NCBI GenBank assembly: GCA_002102555.1
Contig: MCFL01000051.1
Span: 107,385 to 171,384, forward strand
Reading direction: 5' to 3'
Source: Catenaria anguillulae PL171
Taxonomy: Eukaryota; Blastocladiomycota; Blastocladiomycetes; Blastocladiales; Catenariaceae
DNA: 64,000 bases
The notes under the pieces were generated by a model that had not been told where the DNA came from, ran no database searches, and saw only the letters and a list, made by a program, of their open reading frames with translations. Both the position numbers and the translations under genes were made by a program. Below are positions 23,018 through 34,452 of the stretch, piece after piece. The first letter of the stretch is position 1, and each line of letters starts with the position of its first letter.

Positions 23018-23748
23018 ATGGTCTCGTTCTGCTGCGATCACTGCCAAGAAATCATCAAGAAGCCCAAGGCCGAAATGCACGTGCGCCGATGCCACCCGGC
23101 GTCGCTGTCGTGCGTTGACTGCTACAAGACATTTACGGGCACGGCGTTCAAGGCACACACATCGTGCATCACCGAGGAGCAAAAGTTTCACGGCAAGTTG
23201 TACAAGGAGAACAATGGCAAGGGGGCGAATGGGAAGCAGCAGCAGCAAAAGAACAAGCAGCACCAGAACGCTCCCAAACCTGCACCAACATCCGCCCCAA
23301 CACCTGCGCCAGTCGCCTCCGCACCCGCTGCTGCAGAGTCCAAGAAGCGGTCGGCATCGGCTGCCAACGCGTCCTCGTCGTCCGACTCGAGCTCGAGCAG
23401 CAGCGATTCCGAGAGCGACGCTGAGCCGGCAAAGAAGAAGGCCAAGACGGCCGAGGCTGTTGCTGCTCCCGCGGGCCCATCGGGAGAGGATGTGAAGAAG
23501 GCCATTGGGGCATTGGGTGAGGCGAAGAGTTTGAGTTATAAGGAGTTGGTCAAGCGGACCGTCAAGGCGGTGCGCAAGGCACATTCGGGGCTGGATAAGG
23601 GCAAGGCAAAGAAGCTGGTCAAGGATACCGTACGTTCTGAGATGCTTTGATCCATGGGAGCCAGGTTTCAGGCAACGAGACTCACCATGTCCTGTCACAC
23701 ATCCAGATTCGGTTCAACCTTGCTGGCGGCAAGGTGTCATTGGCATGA
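23018..23748 (+). CDS. LYAR-type C2HC zinc-finger nucleolar protein
   Basis: The N terminus carries the two LYAR-type zinc fingers: MVSFCCDHCQEIIKKPKAEM, then HVRRCHPASLSCVDCYKTF with HTSCITEEQKFHGKLY. LYAR and its yeast relatives are nucleolar proteins linked to rRNA processing. A low-complexity region follows: Gln-rich, Pro/Ala-rich, then an acidic Ser stretch, and a Lys-rich C-terminal helix (LVKRTVKAVRKAHSGLDKGK). An intron at 23630-23706 leads to a last exon encoding IRFNLAGGKVSLA. 217 aa, no frame breaks. Confidence 0.87.
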
Positions 23749-23923
23749 TTGCAAAACCGAGGTTACTTGCTCCTAAATACACAACTTTCAATGCCTTTCT
23801 GCGGCGCGAAAGCTAAGGTGAGTTTATTGGCAAGAGTTTACCATGTACATAAACGAGGAAACTGAAAAAGTGAATGACTAAAACAAGAATGGCTTCGGCA
23901 GCACTAAATAGGTGTCCCTTCAG

Positions 23924-25560
23924 TCACAGCTGTACGACCCCGCTCCTCTCCCGCTCGTAATACTTTGCCACCAAAAAGGCCACGTCCAAACTCTGCTCGT
24001 AATTCAACCTCGGGTCACACTGGGTCTGGTAATTGCTGGGCAAATCCGTCGCCATCAATTCCATGGACCCGCCCACACACTCGGTGACCCTGTCGCCCGT
24101 CAACTCCAAATGCACGCCGCCCAACCGACTGCCCAAGCTCTTGTGAATGCGCAAGCTCTCGCTGAGTTCGTGCACAATGCGGTCGAATCCGCGCGTCTTG
24201 TGACCCGACGGCGCACTGACCGTGTTGCCGTGCATTGGGTCCGAGCACCACACGACACAATGGCCAGCCTTTTGAACTGCGGCAATGTGGCCTGGCAAGT
24301 GGTCCTTGACCTTGTCTGCGCCGTACCGCGTAATGAGCGTGACTTTGCCTGGCTCGTTGTCCGGGTTGACGAGGGCCAGCACGCGCACAAGCTCGTCCGG
24401 CTGCATCGAGGGCCCGACCTTGATGCCGATCGGGTTGCGGATACCGCGAAAGTACTCGAGGTGTGCGCCGTTGAGTTGGCGGGTGCGGTCGCCAATCCAC
24501 AAAAAGTGGGTGCCGACGTTGTAGTAGGCGTGGACCTTGTCCTTGGAGGAGGAGGAGGAGGAGGAAGAGGCACCCGGCATCGGGCAGAGGCGCGTTTGTG
24601 TGGATTCATACTCGAGCATAAGCTGAGGATGTAGAGAGTGATGGGATGTCAGTGTCCAATGACAAAAAAAAACGAGATGAATGGGGGAGAAAAGAGCCGC
24701 AGCGTACCCCTTCGTGCGACATGTACATTTCGACCGTCTTGAGCCCACCATTGTTTTCGCTGTCCACACCAATGGTCTTCATGTAATCCAAAGCATCCGT
24801 CAGCCGGTTAACAATGGCCTGATAATCTTGCCTAACCTCGTGCTTCTTGACATGATTCAAGTCCCAGGTCGACGGATGATGCAAATCGGCAAACCCGCTG
24901 GCGAGAAGCGTGCGCACATAGTTGAGCGTCGCGGCGGAATGAAAGTAAGCGCCAACGAGGCGTTCCGGGTCGGGCTTGCGTTCGGCGGGATCAAACCCAT
25001 TGACATTGTCGCCGCGGAATGAAAAGATTTCCTTTCCGTCCACCATTTCCGTGGGCTTGCTGCGCGGCTTGGCGTACTGGCCGGCCATGCGGGCAACACG
25101 CACGACGGGGGTGCGTGCACCCCAGGTCAGGACGAGCGACATTTGCAAGAGCACACGCAGCTTGTTTTCGATGGGGTCGCAGAGCAGTAGTCAAACACTG
25201 CATTGGAAGGATGGTTGGACCGACCGGGGTCAGCGTCAGCACCGGGTTCCCCACGCAAGCACACAAGAAGGCAAGGGATGGACGGGGCGTACATTCAGCG
25301 CAATCGCCGCCCTGCAACAAGAATCGCTTGCCTTCGGCCACCTCTTTGAGGTGCGAACGGAGAGTATCGATTTCTTGGGGCGACACGAGCGGCGGCAAGT
25401 GGCGCAGCTTGCGCAGGACCTTGTCAAGGTGCTGTGTGTCCTCGTATTCGACATCTTGCACCCGGGGTTTGGTGGTCCACGAGTCGGGTGTCCAGCCGTC
25501 GGGGACGTGGGCGACTTTCGGGGTGCCGGGGGCGGACGAGGCGGGCATAGGAGAGTCCAT
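23924..25560 (-). CDS. Class II 3-deoxy-D-arabino-heptulosonate 7-phosphate synthase
   Basis: DAHP synthase condenses PEP and erythrose 4-phosphate, the first step of the shikimate pathway. Exons: 25293-25560, 24708-25197, 23924-24622. Class II signatures are all present: RFLLQGGDCAE, VLLQMSLVLTWGARTPVVRV, RMAGQYAKPRS (metal/PEP loop), FRGDNVNGFDP, VWCSDPMHGNT, GGVHLELTGDRVTECVGG and the C-terminal CDPRLNYEQSLDVAF. Length is about 485 aa, normal for the class. A poly-Ser insert follows CPMPGAS. One C is missing near 25165 (CCCC for CCCCC), moving the frame between SATP and IENKL. It is the plant/bacterial-type enzyme, not the ARO3/ARO4 type of yeast. Confidence 0.92.
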
Positions 25561-25754
25561 GGTTGGCTGTGGTGGAATGGCAGTGGTAGATTACATGGAC
25601 TGCGTCTACATACGATGTTTTGGTTGGTTGGCCAGAGGGGAGAGTGTTGTAAGTTTTATCACTTGGGTCCGATCGGCCCATCGTCATCATCAGCATGCCG
25701 GAGCGACTCACGACTCACTCGTCACGTTTTCCTATTTTTGCTTTTTCATATCAG

Positions 25755-26559
25755 TCAGGTATCTCTATTGAGCTTATTCTCCATTTCCCAAAACATTCGG
25801 ACCGTTGGATCCATGGCCGCCAATGCCTCTCTTTTCTCTGCGTCCGCCGACGGAGGATCCACCATGAGCTTTTCGTCCACTGCCATCCACTCGTTCAACT
25901 GGTGCTTGAAATGCTCGTGTTGTCCAGACCGCCCGGCCCGCTTCTTCGAGTTGTGCTAGCTGGCCTTGGATCCACTTGAACCGCCGGCCGTGCCAGGCTC
26001 GCAGACTGCGTTTATAGTCGACGTAGTCGTCGACATACAGGTTCCACACGCTGCGACAATCCAGGCAAACAGGAAATGTCAGTGGGGAGGTCAGTCGGTA
26101 TGTACCGAGTTTGAGAGCTCGCGCAAGTAGTCAAAAACAATGTAAGTACCAGTGGATGCATCCAGACATGCAGCAGTTATCTGGCGGATCGGGCTGTGTT
26201 GGAACGGGTTCAGCAAACGCTAGGTGGCTATTGCGTGTGTCCTCCTTGCTCTTGCTCGGTTCGGCCGCCAACAGTTTGGTTGGCGACTTGACAGCCGTGG
26301 ACGCAAGCGAGGCGGTGGGAACAGCGATACTGCGTCTACCTGGGTCAGCAGACACGGGACTCGCACTCGCACCGGAGTGCTTGTTGGGTGCATGGACGAT
26401 ATGTGGGGCAGATCTTGGAACTTGCGAGTCGAGAATGACCGTGTAAAAGCCAGCAAGACGATCCACGTTCGAATACGAATCCGCGACGATGGCGGATGAA
26501 GTCACAAGTCGAAGCTGCAATGCACGATGGCATGGCCGACTGGCTCGCAGGAGATTCAT
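25755..26559 (-). CDS. Oxidoreductase-like domain protein (OXLD1-type), probably mitochondrial
   Basis: Two exons (26150-26559, 25755-26050) join to recreate the family hallmark PDNCCMSGCIHCVWNLYVDD, a Cys-rich motif seen in the Oxidored-like domain. The first 30 residues (MNLLRASRPCHRALQLRLVT) are basic and look like a mitochondrial presequence. After the motif comes YKRSLRAWHGRRFKWIQGQL and, past an extra G near 25942, a helical tail including HFKHQLNEWMAVDEKLM and VRMFWEMENKLNRDT. About 234 aa. The biochemical role of the family is unknown. The exon junction splitting the Cys codon of HCVWN is strong support. Confidence 0.75.
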
Positions 26560-27053
26560 TTGCCAGCAATTGTCAAGTGAGCGTCGTGGGCCTTTGGCGA
26601 AAGATTAGTGAAGGAGCGAGGGTGAAATCGTGTCTCGCGGTCGGTCGCCCACACCACCTGAAGTCACTGGCACACCTTGTCCTCAGGTTCATACCATCCA
26701 AGGCATGTAGCAGAGGCACATTTCCAACAGCGCAGACCCGCCACATGCTCAGCGTTCGAGCTATTGCCTCCACCAGAGTGCTGGAGAACAATTGGCAGAA
26801 GCCGACAGAAGGAAGCAAGGTCTTCTTATAATCGCCAGCTTGCTGACCAAAGACCAGTCGGTTCAATGCGTGCCACGTCGAATCCCACCATCAAATCGTT
26901 GAAACGAGCGCGCCCTGCCGTGACTTGCTCATAAGCACAGGAACCGCCCACTTCCCCAAGGCTAAAACGTATACATGTTCCAGATGCATTCATTGATCTT
27001 GTACGCCTCAAACCCAACGCAACGCAACGTAACACTCGAAGCAACGCCAAATC
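26560..27053. promoter_or_regulatory. Divergent intergenic region OXLD1-type/ubiquilin
   Basis: About 490 bp between two divergent starts. No conserved frame or repeat is present. It presumably contains both promoters. Confidence 0.35.
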
Positions 27054-28240
27054 ATGGTCACTATCAACATCCGCTCGTCCTCCGAGGCAAAGGCCCAGGT
27101 CGACATTGATCCAAGCACCTCGACCGTCGCCGATCTCAAGCAAGCCATTGCGCGTGTGTTGCCCGACTTCCCCGCCGACGCCCAGCGCCTCATTTTCTCC
27201 GGAAAAGTCCTTAAAGACGACGACTTGCTCGCCACCTACAAGATTGCCGACGGCAACACGGTTCATGTCGTGAAATCCATTGCGCGCCCTGCGGCCGCAC
27301 CGACGCCCTCGCCGGCGTCCTCAACGTCTGCCGCAGCAGCTGCAACAGCAACGACATCATCGACTTCAGCTGCTTCCGACGCAGCAGCAGCCAACAATCC
27401 GTTTGCCGCACTTGCTGGATCCGGCTTGGGCGCAGGTGCTGGCGCTGGCTTGGGCATGGGCGGTCTCAACCCGGCCATGCTTGCTGCCCTTGGCGGCGGT
27501 GCTGGTACCGGAGGCATGGGCGGCATGGGCGGCTTCGGGTGGCATGGGCGGCATGCCTGGAATGGGCGACCCGTCGGCCATGCTCAACATGCTCAACTCG
27601 AACCCAGCCATGATGGACATGATGTCGCAACAAATGCAACAAATGTTTTCCAACCCGCAGCTCATGGACCAAATGGCTGCCATGAACCCGATGCTCGCTA
27701 ACCCAGAGTATCGCGCTATCATGCAGGCCATGGTCAGCAACCCGGACGCATTGCGCGCCATGATGTCGCTGGCCGCCAATCCGGGCGCCATGGGCATGGG
27801 CGGAATGATGGGTGGCGCAGGCGCCGGAGCAGGCGCCGCTGCGAATCCGTTTGCCGCATTTGCTGGAGGAGCCGGCGCGGGGGCAACTGCGACCAGTCCG
27901 ACAACGACTTCGGGAGGTGCCGGTGCAACCCCATGGGTGCCGGCATGGGTGGCATGAATCCGTTTTTGATGGGCATGATGGGTGCAGGCGGTGCCGGAGG
28001 CGCAGCGGCAGGCGGTCAGCCGGCCGTGCCGCCCGAGGAACGGTATGCGACGCAATTGGCGCAGTTGGCAGAGATGGGCATGCTGGATCCGAACGGAATT
28101 TGAGGGCGTTGCAGTTGACGGGCGGCAATGTGCATGCGGCCATCGAGTGGTACGTGTCTCATTAAATGCTTTGTCCCCTCATGAATCCAAGTCTGACTCG
28201 GATGATTTTCGTGTTTAGGCTCTTCAACAACCCGCAGTAA
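27054..28240 (+). CDS. Ubiquilin/Dsk2 (UBL-UBA shuttle receptor)
   Basis: Ubiquilins carry ubiquitylated clients to the proteasome. The N-terminal ubiquitin-like domain reads MVTINIRSSSEAKAQVDIDP ... QRLIFSGKVLKDDDLLATYK. The centre is Ala/Gly/Met-rich with STI1-type Met repeats (MMSQQMQQMFSNPQLMDQM, MVSNPDALRAMMSLAANPG). A UBA domain closes it: ERYATQLAQLAEMGMLDPNG, then LQLTGGNVHAAIEW, with LFNNPQ from the last exon (intron 28150-28218). Three one-base shifts (extra G near 27536, missing base near 27930, missing A near 28099) interrupt the frame; corrected length is 372 aa. Confidence 0.92.
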
Positions 28241-28459
28241 GTCCATCAAGTGCAAGTGGATGTGGATCCACAGTGTTGAGTTGTCAGTATAGCCGTTGCC
28301 TCTTTGTCTGGTTTCAGTTTTTGGTGTCTTCGCTTTCTTCCTCGGTTCTTGAATCATGACAATGTATAAACAGAATGGAAAAGGGGAAGAAAACAATCCG
28401 TTGTATTAATGTGATTCAAGGTCAATTGAAGCCAGCCTAAACCCGCACGACATGAACCA

Positions 28460-29577
28460 TTAAATCCCAAACAAGTCGCCCAAAATCTTGACGGTTTCCT
28501 CGGGATTCTTGACGGAATGTCCCTTGACATCCGGATGCACATAAATCTCATAATCGTTGCCACCCTGGTACGTCTTGTCGCCAAAGAAATGCACTCCTTG
28601 AACCCTTCGTCCTTGACATGGCGCAAGCAATACGTCTTGTCCCACCCGCGCGGGAACACGTCAAATGAGATTTGCCCGCCAATGCTAAACGTCAAGTCGT
28701 AGTCTGCAAACTCGGCCCGCAGAGCTTCCACCATGCGTGCACGCACCTTGTGCACGTGGTCGTATTGCTCAAAGGCGTCGCGCTCTGGGTGCGAGCAGTT
28801 GCGGCCAATGGGCGACACGTTAATCATGCCGTTGCGGAATTCAATGAAGGTGCCGCTGGAGACGCAAATGCGGGTGGGCGTGTGTGTGTGAGCGATACCG
28901 ATTCTGAGCAAGCGTGAGGTGCGTGTGAGAGCAAGACGGACCGCTTCATGGGAATGTCCAGGTCAGCAATGTAGCGAAGGATAAAGTTGACGAGGCGTTT
29001 GTACTTGTCCTCGCCAAGGTAGTTGATAAAGCTCTGTCGTTTGTTGTTGTAAGCGACGCAATCAGTCGAGAACACCAAGGGTCAATCCATCAGCACAATA
29101 AGGACAGATGAACGGACGGACCTGCGACGCCAAGGGCTTGCCCAACCGGAATGCCGTCAACCCATTCTCCGAGAAGCCAAAATCGAACATGTCGAGTGCT
29201 GTGTCATGTCAAGCAATCCCGTCCGAATGTGAGCTCCCAGTAGATCAACCACGGAGGTAGAAAAATAGACATGACCGCACCGTTGTCGCCAAGCTGCTCG
29301 AGCTGCTTGGGCAAGTCGCTGCCGCCGACAAACCCGACAACCACCTTCTTGCGCAAGCGAGCCAGGGCGTCAATGACTTGTTGCGACACGTTCTAAACGG
29401 GTTGGGAGGTGGTTGCTTGATCAAGTCAATATACGTGCGGGGATCGGATCGTGGCACCGTGAGCGGGGGATGCAACTGGGTTGGTCTTACCTTGCGGGCG
29501 GGCGTCAAGGTGCCGTCAACGTCAAAAAGGACGAGGGTGGATGGGTTCTCCTTGTGGGACCAGTCGGACGAGGACAT
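28460..29577 (-). CDS. Phosphomannomutase (PMM/Sec53)
   Basis: The enzyme interconverts mannose 6-phosphate and mannose 1-phosphate for GDP-mannose and N-glycosylation. Exons: 29491-29577, 29281-29392, 29122-29198, 28942-29033, 28460-28855. Motifs: [15 protein letters not shown] (HAD nucleophile DVDGT), [72 protein letters not shown] and [16 protein letters not shown] with the metal-binding D. One G is missing near 28602 (GAGTG for GAGGTG). Corrected length is 254 aa, as in the family. It fits with dolichol kinase elsewhere in the window as part of ER glycosylation. Confidence 0.95.
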
Positions 29578-30208
29578 GATGGATAGATGATGGGCGGGCG
29601 GGGGGCTAGTGGCGATGGGCAGAGATGACTGACTTCAGGGCGTCGAGCATGAATGCATTGAGTTATGGGTAGGATGGCGTTTTTGACCGTGAGGAGTGGC
29701 CGTTAAAGAGACGGGTCAAGCACGGGTCCCCTCGGCCATCGCCCATTCCTTGGCCGCGCCACAGCCTTGGACGTGGCAGAAACGAAGCACACACTTGCAC
29801 GTGGTGTGGTGGCGCAAGGCGATTGGGCAGTGAATGATCGCACAGGCAACGGGGCACGTCCAGTCTGTCTGCCTCGGCCTGCCACAGTCCTGTCGCAGTG
29901 CGTCAATCGTATTCACTTGGCGCCGCCAGGCAATACCGCATCGCCTCGTGCCACACCTGCGCTTCCAACATGCCACGTCGCGTCAGTCAGCTCAACGATG
30001 CCGTTGGGCAACGTCAACGATGAGAACGGCACCCAGCTGGGTCCGTCATGACAGGCGACAGCGAGCACGGCGGCATGGGCACGCCAGCACTCCAGCCTAA
30101 CCGCTGCTGCCCATGATGCCCGAGATAGCCCGAGAGGGGTACTGTATTACGGAGTGAGACGCCACCGATCGATCCAGGGGCAGCCTGACCCGAACTATCC
30201 AGCTGCAA
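29578..30208. promoter_or_regulatory. Divergent intergenic region PMM/CCDC6-like
   Basis: About 630 bp with no conserved frame. Presumed to carry both promoters; no element can be named. Confidence 0.35.
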
Positions 30209-31913
30209 ATGACTCTGGACGTGCCATGGACCAACGGCAACCGGCCGACCCCAAGCATTCCCTCCAGCGATACCGTCCACAGCCGTTTCCAAGCCATGAA
30301 TCCAGCCGGTGTAGCGTCGGCATCCTCTGCCGTGCCCGCAACAGCCTCGACACTCGTGTCATCTCTTCGTGATCACATTTCGGCTCTGGTCCATGGGCCT
30401 GACAACGTGCGTGAGCACCTTTCAACTTCCGAGCTGAAACCATACTCACCTTCTCTTTCTTTCTTCGCACATTGACAAAGCCCCTATCTGCAGCTCACCC
30501 ACAAGCTCCCCGTCCCCACAACCCACCGACCCTACAAAGCCGCACCCGCAACCGCCGGGCACCCGCGAACGCACCTCGTCGCACTCGTCGCTGCACTTGC
30601 CGACCACGCCACACCTGCGCCGCACCTCGTCCGTGCCCATCTGTGCACACTCGCCCGAAACGCGCGCCGCCCTGGCGGGCATTTATGACCAGCTGCTTGA
30701 TCTCGTCGAAGTCATTCACCCGCACATTTTCACTGATGTCATTACGCCGCTCGGGTCGCCCATGATTACGCCTACGCCTGCGGATGGAGCTTCCGGCACG
30801 GCGGCGAAAAAGGGTGGCGGTGACGCTCCGCAATCCCCGCACCCACGGGATGTGGCTGCGCTCATGGCCACAGTCAAGGATCAACGCAGGTTCGTGAACA
30901 AGAGCATGTTGGATTTGCAGGTGGAAAAGGGATTGAACAAGGTGCTGAGAAGCGAGAATGTGGCCTTGAAGGAGAAGCTTGTTCAAATCGCACGTCTTTC
31001 AACGTTTACCCGTCCAGCTCTCCGCAAAGCAAATCTGACACACAGATGGATCAATAGGCGGCCGCCACCGAGCAAGAGGAAGAAGCGCTCACAAACAAGT
31101 TTCTGGTGCGCATCGAAGAGCTGCACAAGGAAAAGGCAAAGATCATTGAGCAGGTCGAGCGCGAGGAAGAGTACATTACCAACCAGTTGCAGCGCAAGTT
31201 GGCAAAGTTGCAGCGCGAAAAGGTGGACATGGAAAACCAGTTGGAGATGGAGCAGGAGGCGATTGTGAACCGCCTGCAGAAGCAGTTGGAGATGTACGCC
31301 GCACCTTTCTCTCTTTCTCTTGTTCTGCCAGCCGAATGCCTCTCTCATCGTTGGGTTTCGCTATGTAGGTTGAGAAGCAGCACATCGAGTAGCCAGCATG
31401 GGTCGCAAGCGCAGTTGGATGTTCCTCCGTCGCCCAACGCAGTCTCGGACGGCAGCTTGTACACACGTTCCTCCATTTGCCTCCCTTTGTCCACGTCACT
31501 TCTCACATGCAGTGTTTCTGGTCATGTAGCCCGCACCGCCGCCGCAGCTCGTCTACACACTCGTCTCTGCACGACGTGACGCTGCCACCGCCACCGTCGC
31601 TCGTGGACGTGATGCGCGCTGACATTGTTGGGCTGAAGCAGCGCATCCACGAACTCGAACGCGAGAGTATGATCTTTTTGTCCTCTTTACATTTGCACTG
31701 GATGTATGCTCACCTTTCCTGTTCTCCATCTTCATAGACGAGAACCGTGTGCAGCAGCTTCGCACTTGGCGCGACGAGCTCTTGGTGCTCCGGCAACGCG
31801 CAGGCGTGCCCGTGGATGACTTGTTTGCGGAGCCCCTCGAGCCCTTGGCGGCCAGAAGGGACAGTCGGCAAGGGTCTCGGTCAGTGAGTCAGTCGAGGGC
31901 GCCACTTGGTTGA
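30209..31913 (+). CDS. CCDC6-like coiled-coil protein
   Basis: Six probable exons: 30209-30406, 30494-30980, 31058-31293, 31369-31458, 31530-31666, 31738-31913. The centre is a long coiled coil with the CCDC6-type repeats EQEEEALTNKFLVRIEELHK, EREEEYITNQLQRKLAKLQ and KVDMENQLEMEQEAIVNRLQ, in the order seen in CCDC6. Flanks are Ser/Pro-rich (QAQLDVPPSPNAVSDGSF), with a later coiled segment RADIVGLKQRIHELERENEN and LRTWRDELLVLRQRAGVPVD. The phases of exons 1 and 2 do not match by one base, so exon 1 is either mis-started or carries an indel. Metazoan CCDC6 is a pro-apoptotic phosphoprotein; its fungal role is unknown. Confidence 0.65.
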
Positions 31914-32065
31914 GGGCAGGAGGGTTGGTGTCAGGTTTACTGCTAACCACAGATTTTCACGGTGAGTCATTTTTTCATTCATGCTCTCTCTCAAATTTCA
32001 TTTCTACATGCGCTGGCATCATCTTGTACACACAAAAAAAAATCACCTGTGCCATACAGAAAACG

Positions 32066-33853
32066 TCAAAACTCGGTGGGGGACCCTGGAGCCGTCACTG
32101 GGTTACTACTGGTTGCTGCAATCGACGACAGCGTGCTGACTGTCGGCGGTCCCCAATTCACCGACGACCCCTCGGACGTGACCGTCATACTTGTCGGACT
32201 GACAGGCTCGTTCGCCTGCCCACTTTGGTCGTGGTTGTGCCCGTCCTCGTGCTCAAAGCCACCCAATACACTGGCCAACCCCTCCCTGCCCCTCCTCCTC
32301 TCCTCCCTGACCCGCCTCAAATGCGCCCTCACCCTCCCCGTACCCCTGGCCATTCGCTCAAACAACTGGAACGCGCGACACTCGTGGCTGTCGCGGCAGC
32401 TCGCACAAAACGGAAACTCGCACGCGTCACACACACGCGGCAAGTCCACATACATGTCGTCGCGCGCCAAATGCACATCGAGAAAACAGCCCAAGCATGT
32501 GGCCACGTCCGAGTCGCAGAGCAAGCACACACATCCAGTGACACACGCGTCACAAAGTGCCAGCGAGCATCGCCCGCAAAAGTAGGTCCTGCAGCATGCA
32601 CCGCATTGCGTGCGCAGGCACTTGGAGCACTTTGCCACAGGCTTGGACGGTGTGCCATCGCCAGCGCCCGTATTCTCGGCCGCCGCACCCGTCGTGGGTG
32701 CCACCAGCGTTGGCGATGTACTTGCGCCGCTCGTCTCGCAATGCGGACAATCAAGCGCTCCACACGTATCGCATCGAGCAATGCCCGCAGCACACCAAGC
32801 ACACACGTTGTCGGCAACGTTTTGCGCGAGCGCGCGCGGGCACAGGCTCGCTATGGGCACAAGATGTGGCGCGCAGAACGAGTTGCCGCATTTCATGCAT
32901 TCGGATTGCGGCACACAGGCCAGGCACCCAGTCACGGGACATCCGAATTCCGTGTGGTCTGTGTTGAATGGGTGGACGGCGCGGTGACATTGGAGGCAAA
33001 GGGTCATGGACAGCGGGTGTGGGTGTGGGGTCATGTGAGGGAGAACAGACGACAGGAGCGTGTAGGTGTGCATGGCGGGCTCGTCGTTGAGGTAGATGCG
33101 TTGAAGCGACGGAAGAGGGAAGTTCGGGGTTGATTTGGCGGTGGCGGCGGATAATGAGGCAGCGGCATTGTGATGGCCAGTGACGGTCGGCGAGTGTGGC
33201 AAGATGGAAGGCGCAGCTGAGTCGTCAATGAGCATTGCTGGCGGATGTGGTGATGCCCGCAACTGCATGACGGCTTGCGAGAAGCATTCGGCGAGCATGG
33301 ACGCATCTCCGGAAATGGTGGCCAGGTTGGGAAACATGGACAGCGTGCCCACCACATCGACCGTGCCCGCAAGCAAAAACGGCAGCCACACGGCACGCAC
33401 CAGAGGGCGCACGCGGCGTGCGTCCAAGCGCGACACAAGCACGGGCACGTGCCGCGGACACGCGTCCATCCATTGCAGATCCAAGCACCACATGCGGGAC
33501 GGTGGAAGGCCCAGAGTGGGCGAGAAGCTCGATGCCGACCCCGACCCCGACGCAGCGTATGCGTGTGCGTTGGACATGAGACGCGCAAATTCGGGCGGCG
33601 GCGATTGGCGCGTGGTCCACATGGACAGCCATAGCGTCGGGGTCGCGTAGATGAGGGTCCAGAAGCGGTGGCAAGTAGCTGCAAAGACGGTACGATCGGC
33701 GTGGTCAAGCAACGACGCGATGGCGGCCCATAGTTCTTCGGTCAAGTAGGGCAGCTGGTTGCCGAGGCGCGGGTCGAATTCGGTCGGGCGCGGGGACAGG
33801 AGCGGGAGGGGTGGCGGCGGGGATGGTATTCCAGGGGAGGTGGGTAGATCCAT
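32066..33853 (-). CDS. F-box-like protein with a large Cys-rich zinc-binding region
   Basis: The N-terminal part has an F-box-like helix set (LPYLTEELWAAIASLLDHAD then RTVFAATCHRFWTLIYATPT). From about 33000 down to 32350 the protein is packed with CxxC pairs: CLQCHRAV, CPVTGCLACVPQSECMKCG, CAWCAAGIARCDTCG, CSKCLRTQCGACC, CGRCSLALCDACVTGCVCL and CDACEFPFCASCRDSHEC. The spacing suggests several zinc sites, but not a pattern I can call RING, B-box or LIM. The tail is Arg-rich, then Ser/Thr-rich. 595 aa from the ATG at 33853; the frame is open further upstream to 34042. No introns. Confidence 0.65.
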   Translation of the reverse strand: MDLPTSPGIPSPPPPLPLLSPRPTEFDPRLGNQLPYLTEELWAAIASLLDHADRTVFAATCHRFWTLIYATPTLWLSMWTTRQSPPPEFARLMSNAHAYAASGSGSASSFSPTLGLPPSRMWCLDLQWMDACPRHVPVLVSRLDARRVRPLVRAVWLPFLLAGTVDVVGTLSMFPNLATISGDASMLAECFSQAVMQLRASPHPPAMLIDDSAAPSILPHSPTVTGHHNAAASLSAATAKSTPNFPLPSLQRIYLNDEPAMHTYTLLSSVLPHMTPHPHPLSMTLCLQCHRAVHPFNTDHTEFGCPVTGCLACVPQSECMKCGNSFCAPHLVPIASLCPRALAQNVADNVCAWCAAGIARCDTCGALDCPHCETSGASTSPTLVAPTTGAAAENTGAGDGTPSKPVAKCSKCLRTQCGACCRTYFCGRCSLALCDACVTGCVCLLCDSDVATCLGCFLDVHLARDDMYVDLPRVCDACEFPFCASCRDSHECRAFQLFERMARGTGRVRAHLRRVREERRRGREGLASVLGGFEHEDGHNHDQSGQANEPVSPTSMTVTSEGSSVNWGPPTVSTLSSIAATSSNPVTAPGSPTEF

Positions 33854-34452
33854 GGCATGGGCAGCGCTAGCATTCGAGTTTCGGAAGTAGTGTTGTGATC
33901 GAACTTTGTTGGACCAAGGAGTTGGGACGCGAAGCTTGGTGGACTGGAGTCGCGGGCATGGACAGCCGGGCGGAAACAAGAGTAGACGCTGCAAGTGCCG
34001 AATTGCGGCGAGTAATTGCCGACTCAATGGAAGCGATCGCATTCAATCTCGAACTTTGCGGAAGAAATTAATAATTCTTCACAAACCAACCAACCAACCA
34101 ACCAACTTTTTTTTTTTGTCAAGACGCCGATCGGAGGACCCATTCAGATCGATCGATGCAACGCTCACATGTTTTCGTACATATCGCATTTTTCGCACTT
34201 CAAGTTCTTCAAGTTCGCATCACGACCTGTCTCTGGAGCTATTGATAGCTAACCTCGACATACAGTTAATGCTCAACTCATGGAATAGCATCTCGTCTCT
34301 TCTTCGGCCCATTCCAACACCGCCAGTTACAATTGGATGCCGTGCCGCCTTCCTTTGCGTATTTGCTGCTTTTTTCGCTCAAGAAATACCCCCCCCCCCA
34401 ACTCCACACACGATAACAAGCTCCAGTATTTATCAGCACTGTATCGTTCACC
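33854..34452. promoter_or_regulatory. Divergent intergenic region, Cys-rich gene/MPV17-like
   Basis: Between two divergent starts. It contains four CCAA units near 34087-34105, a T run and a C run at 34390-34400, and no conserved frame beyond the possible N-terminal extension of the minus-strand gene. Confidence 0.35.

Noticed and set aside
24976-25959. 327-codon plus-strand open frame
   Set aside because: It overlaps the DAHP synthase and OXLD1-type genes in antisense and has no family motif.
31910-33133. 407-codon plus-strand open frame
   Set aside because: It is antisense to the Cys-rich F-box-like gene and arises from its GC-rich codon usage; the minus-strand frame has the structured motifs.
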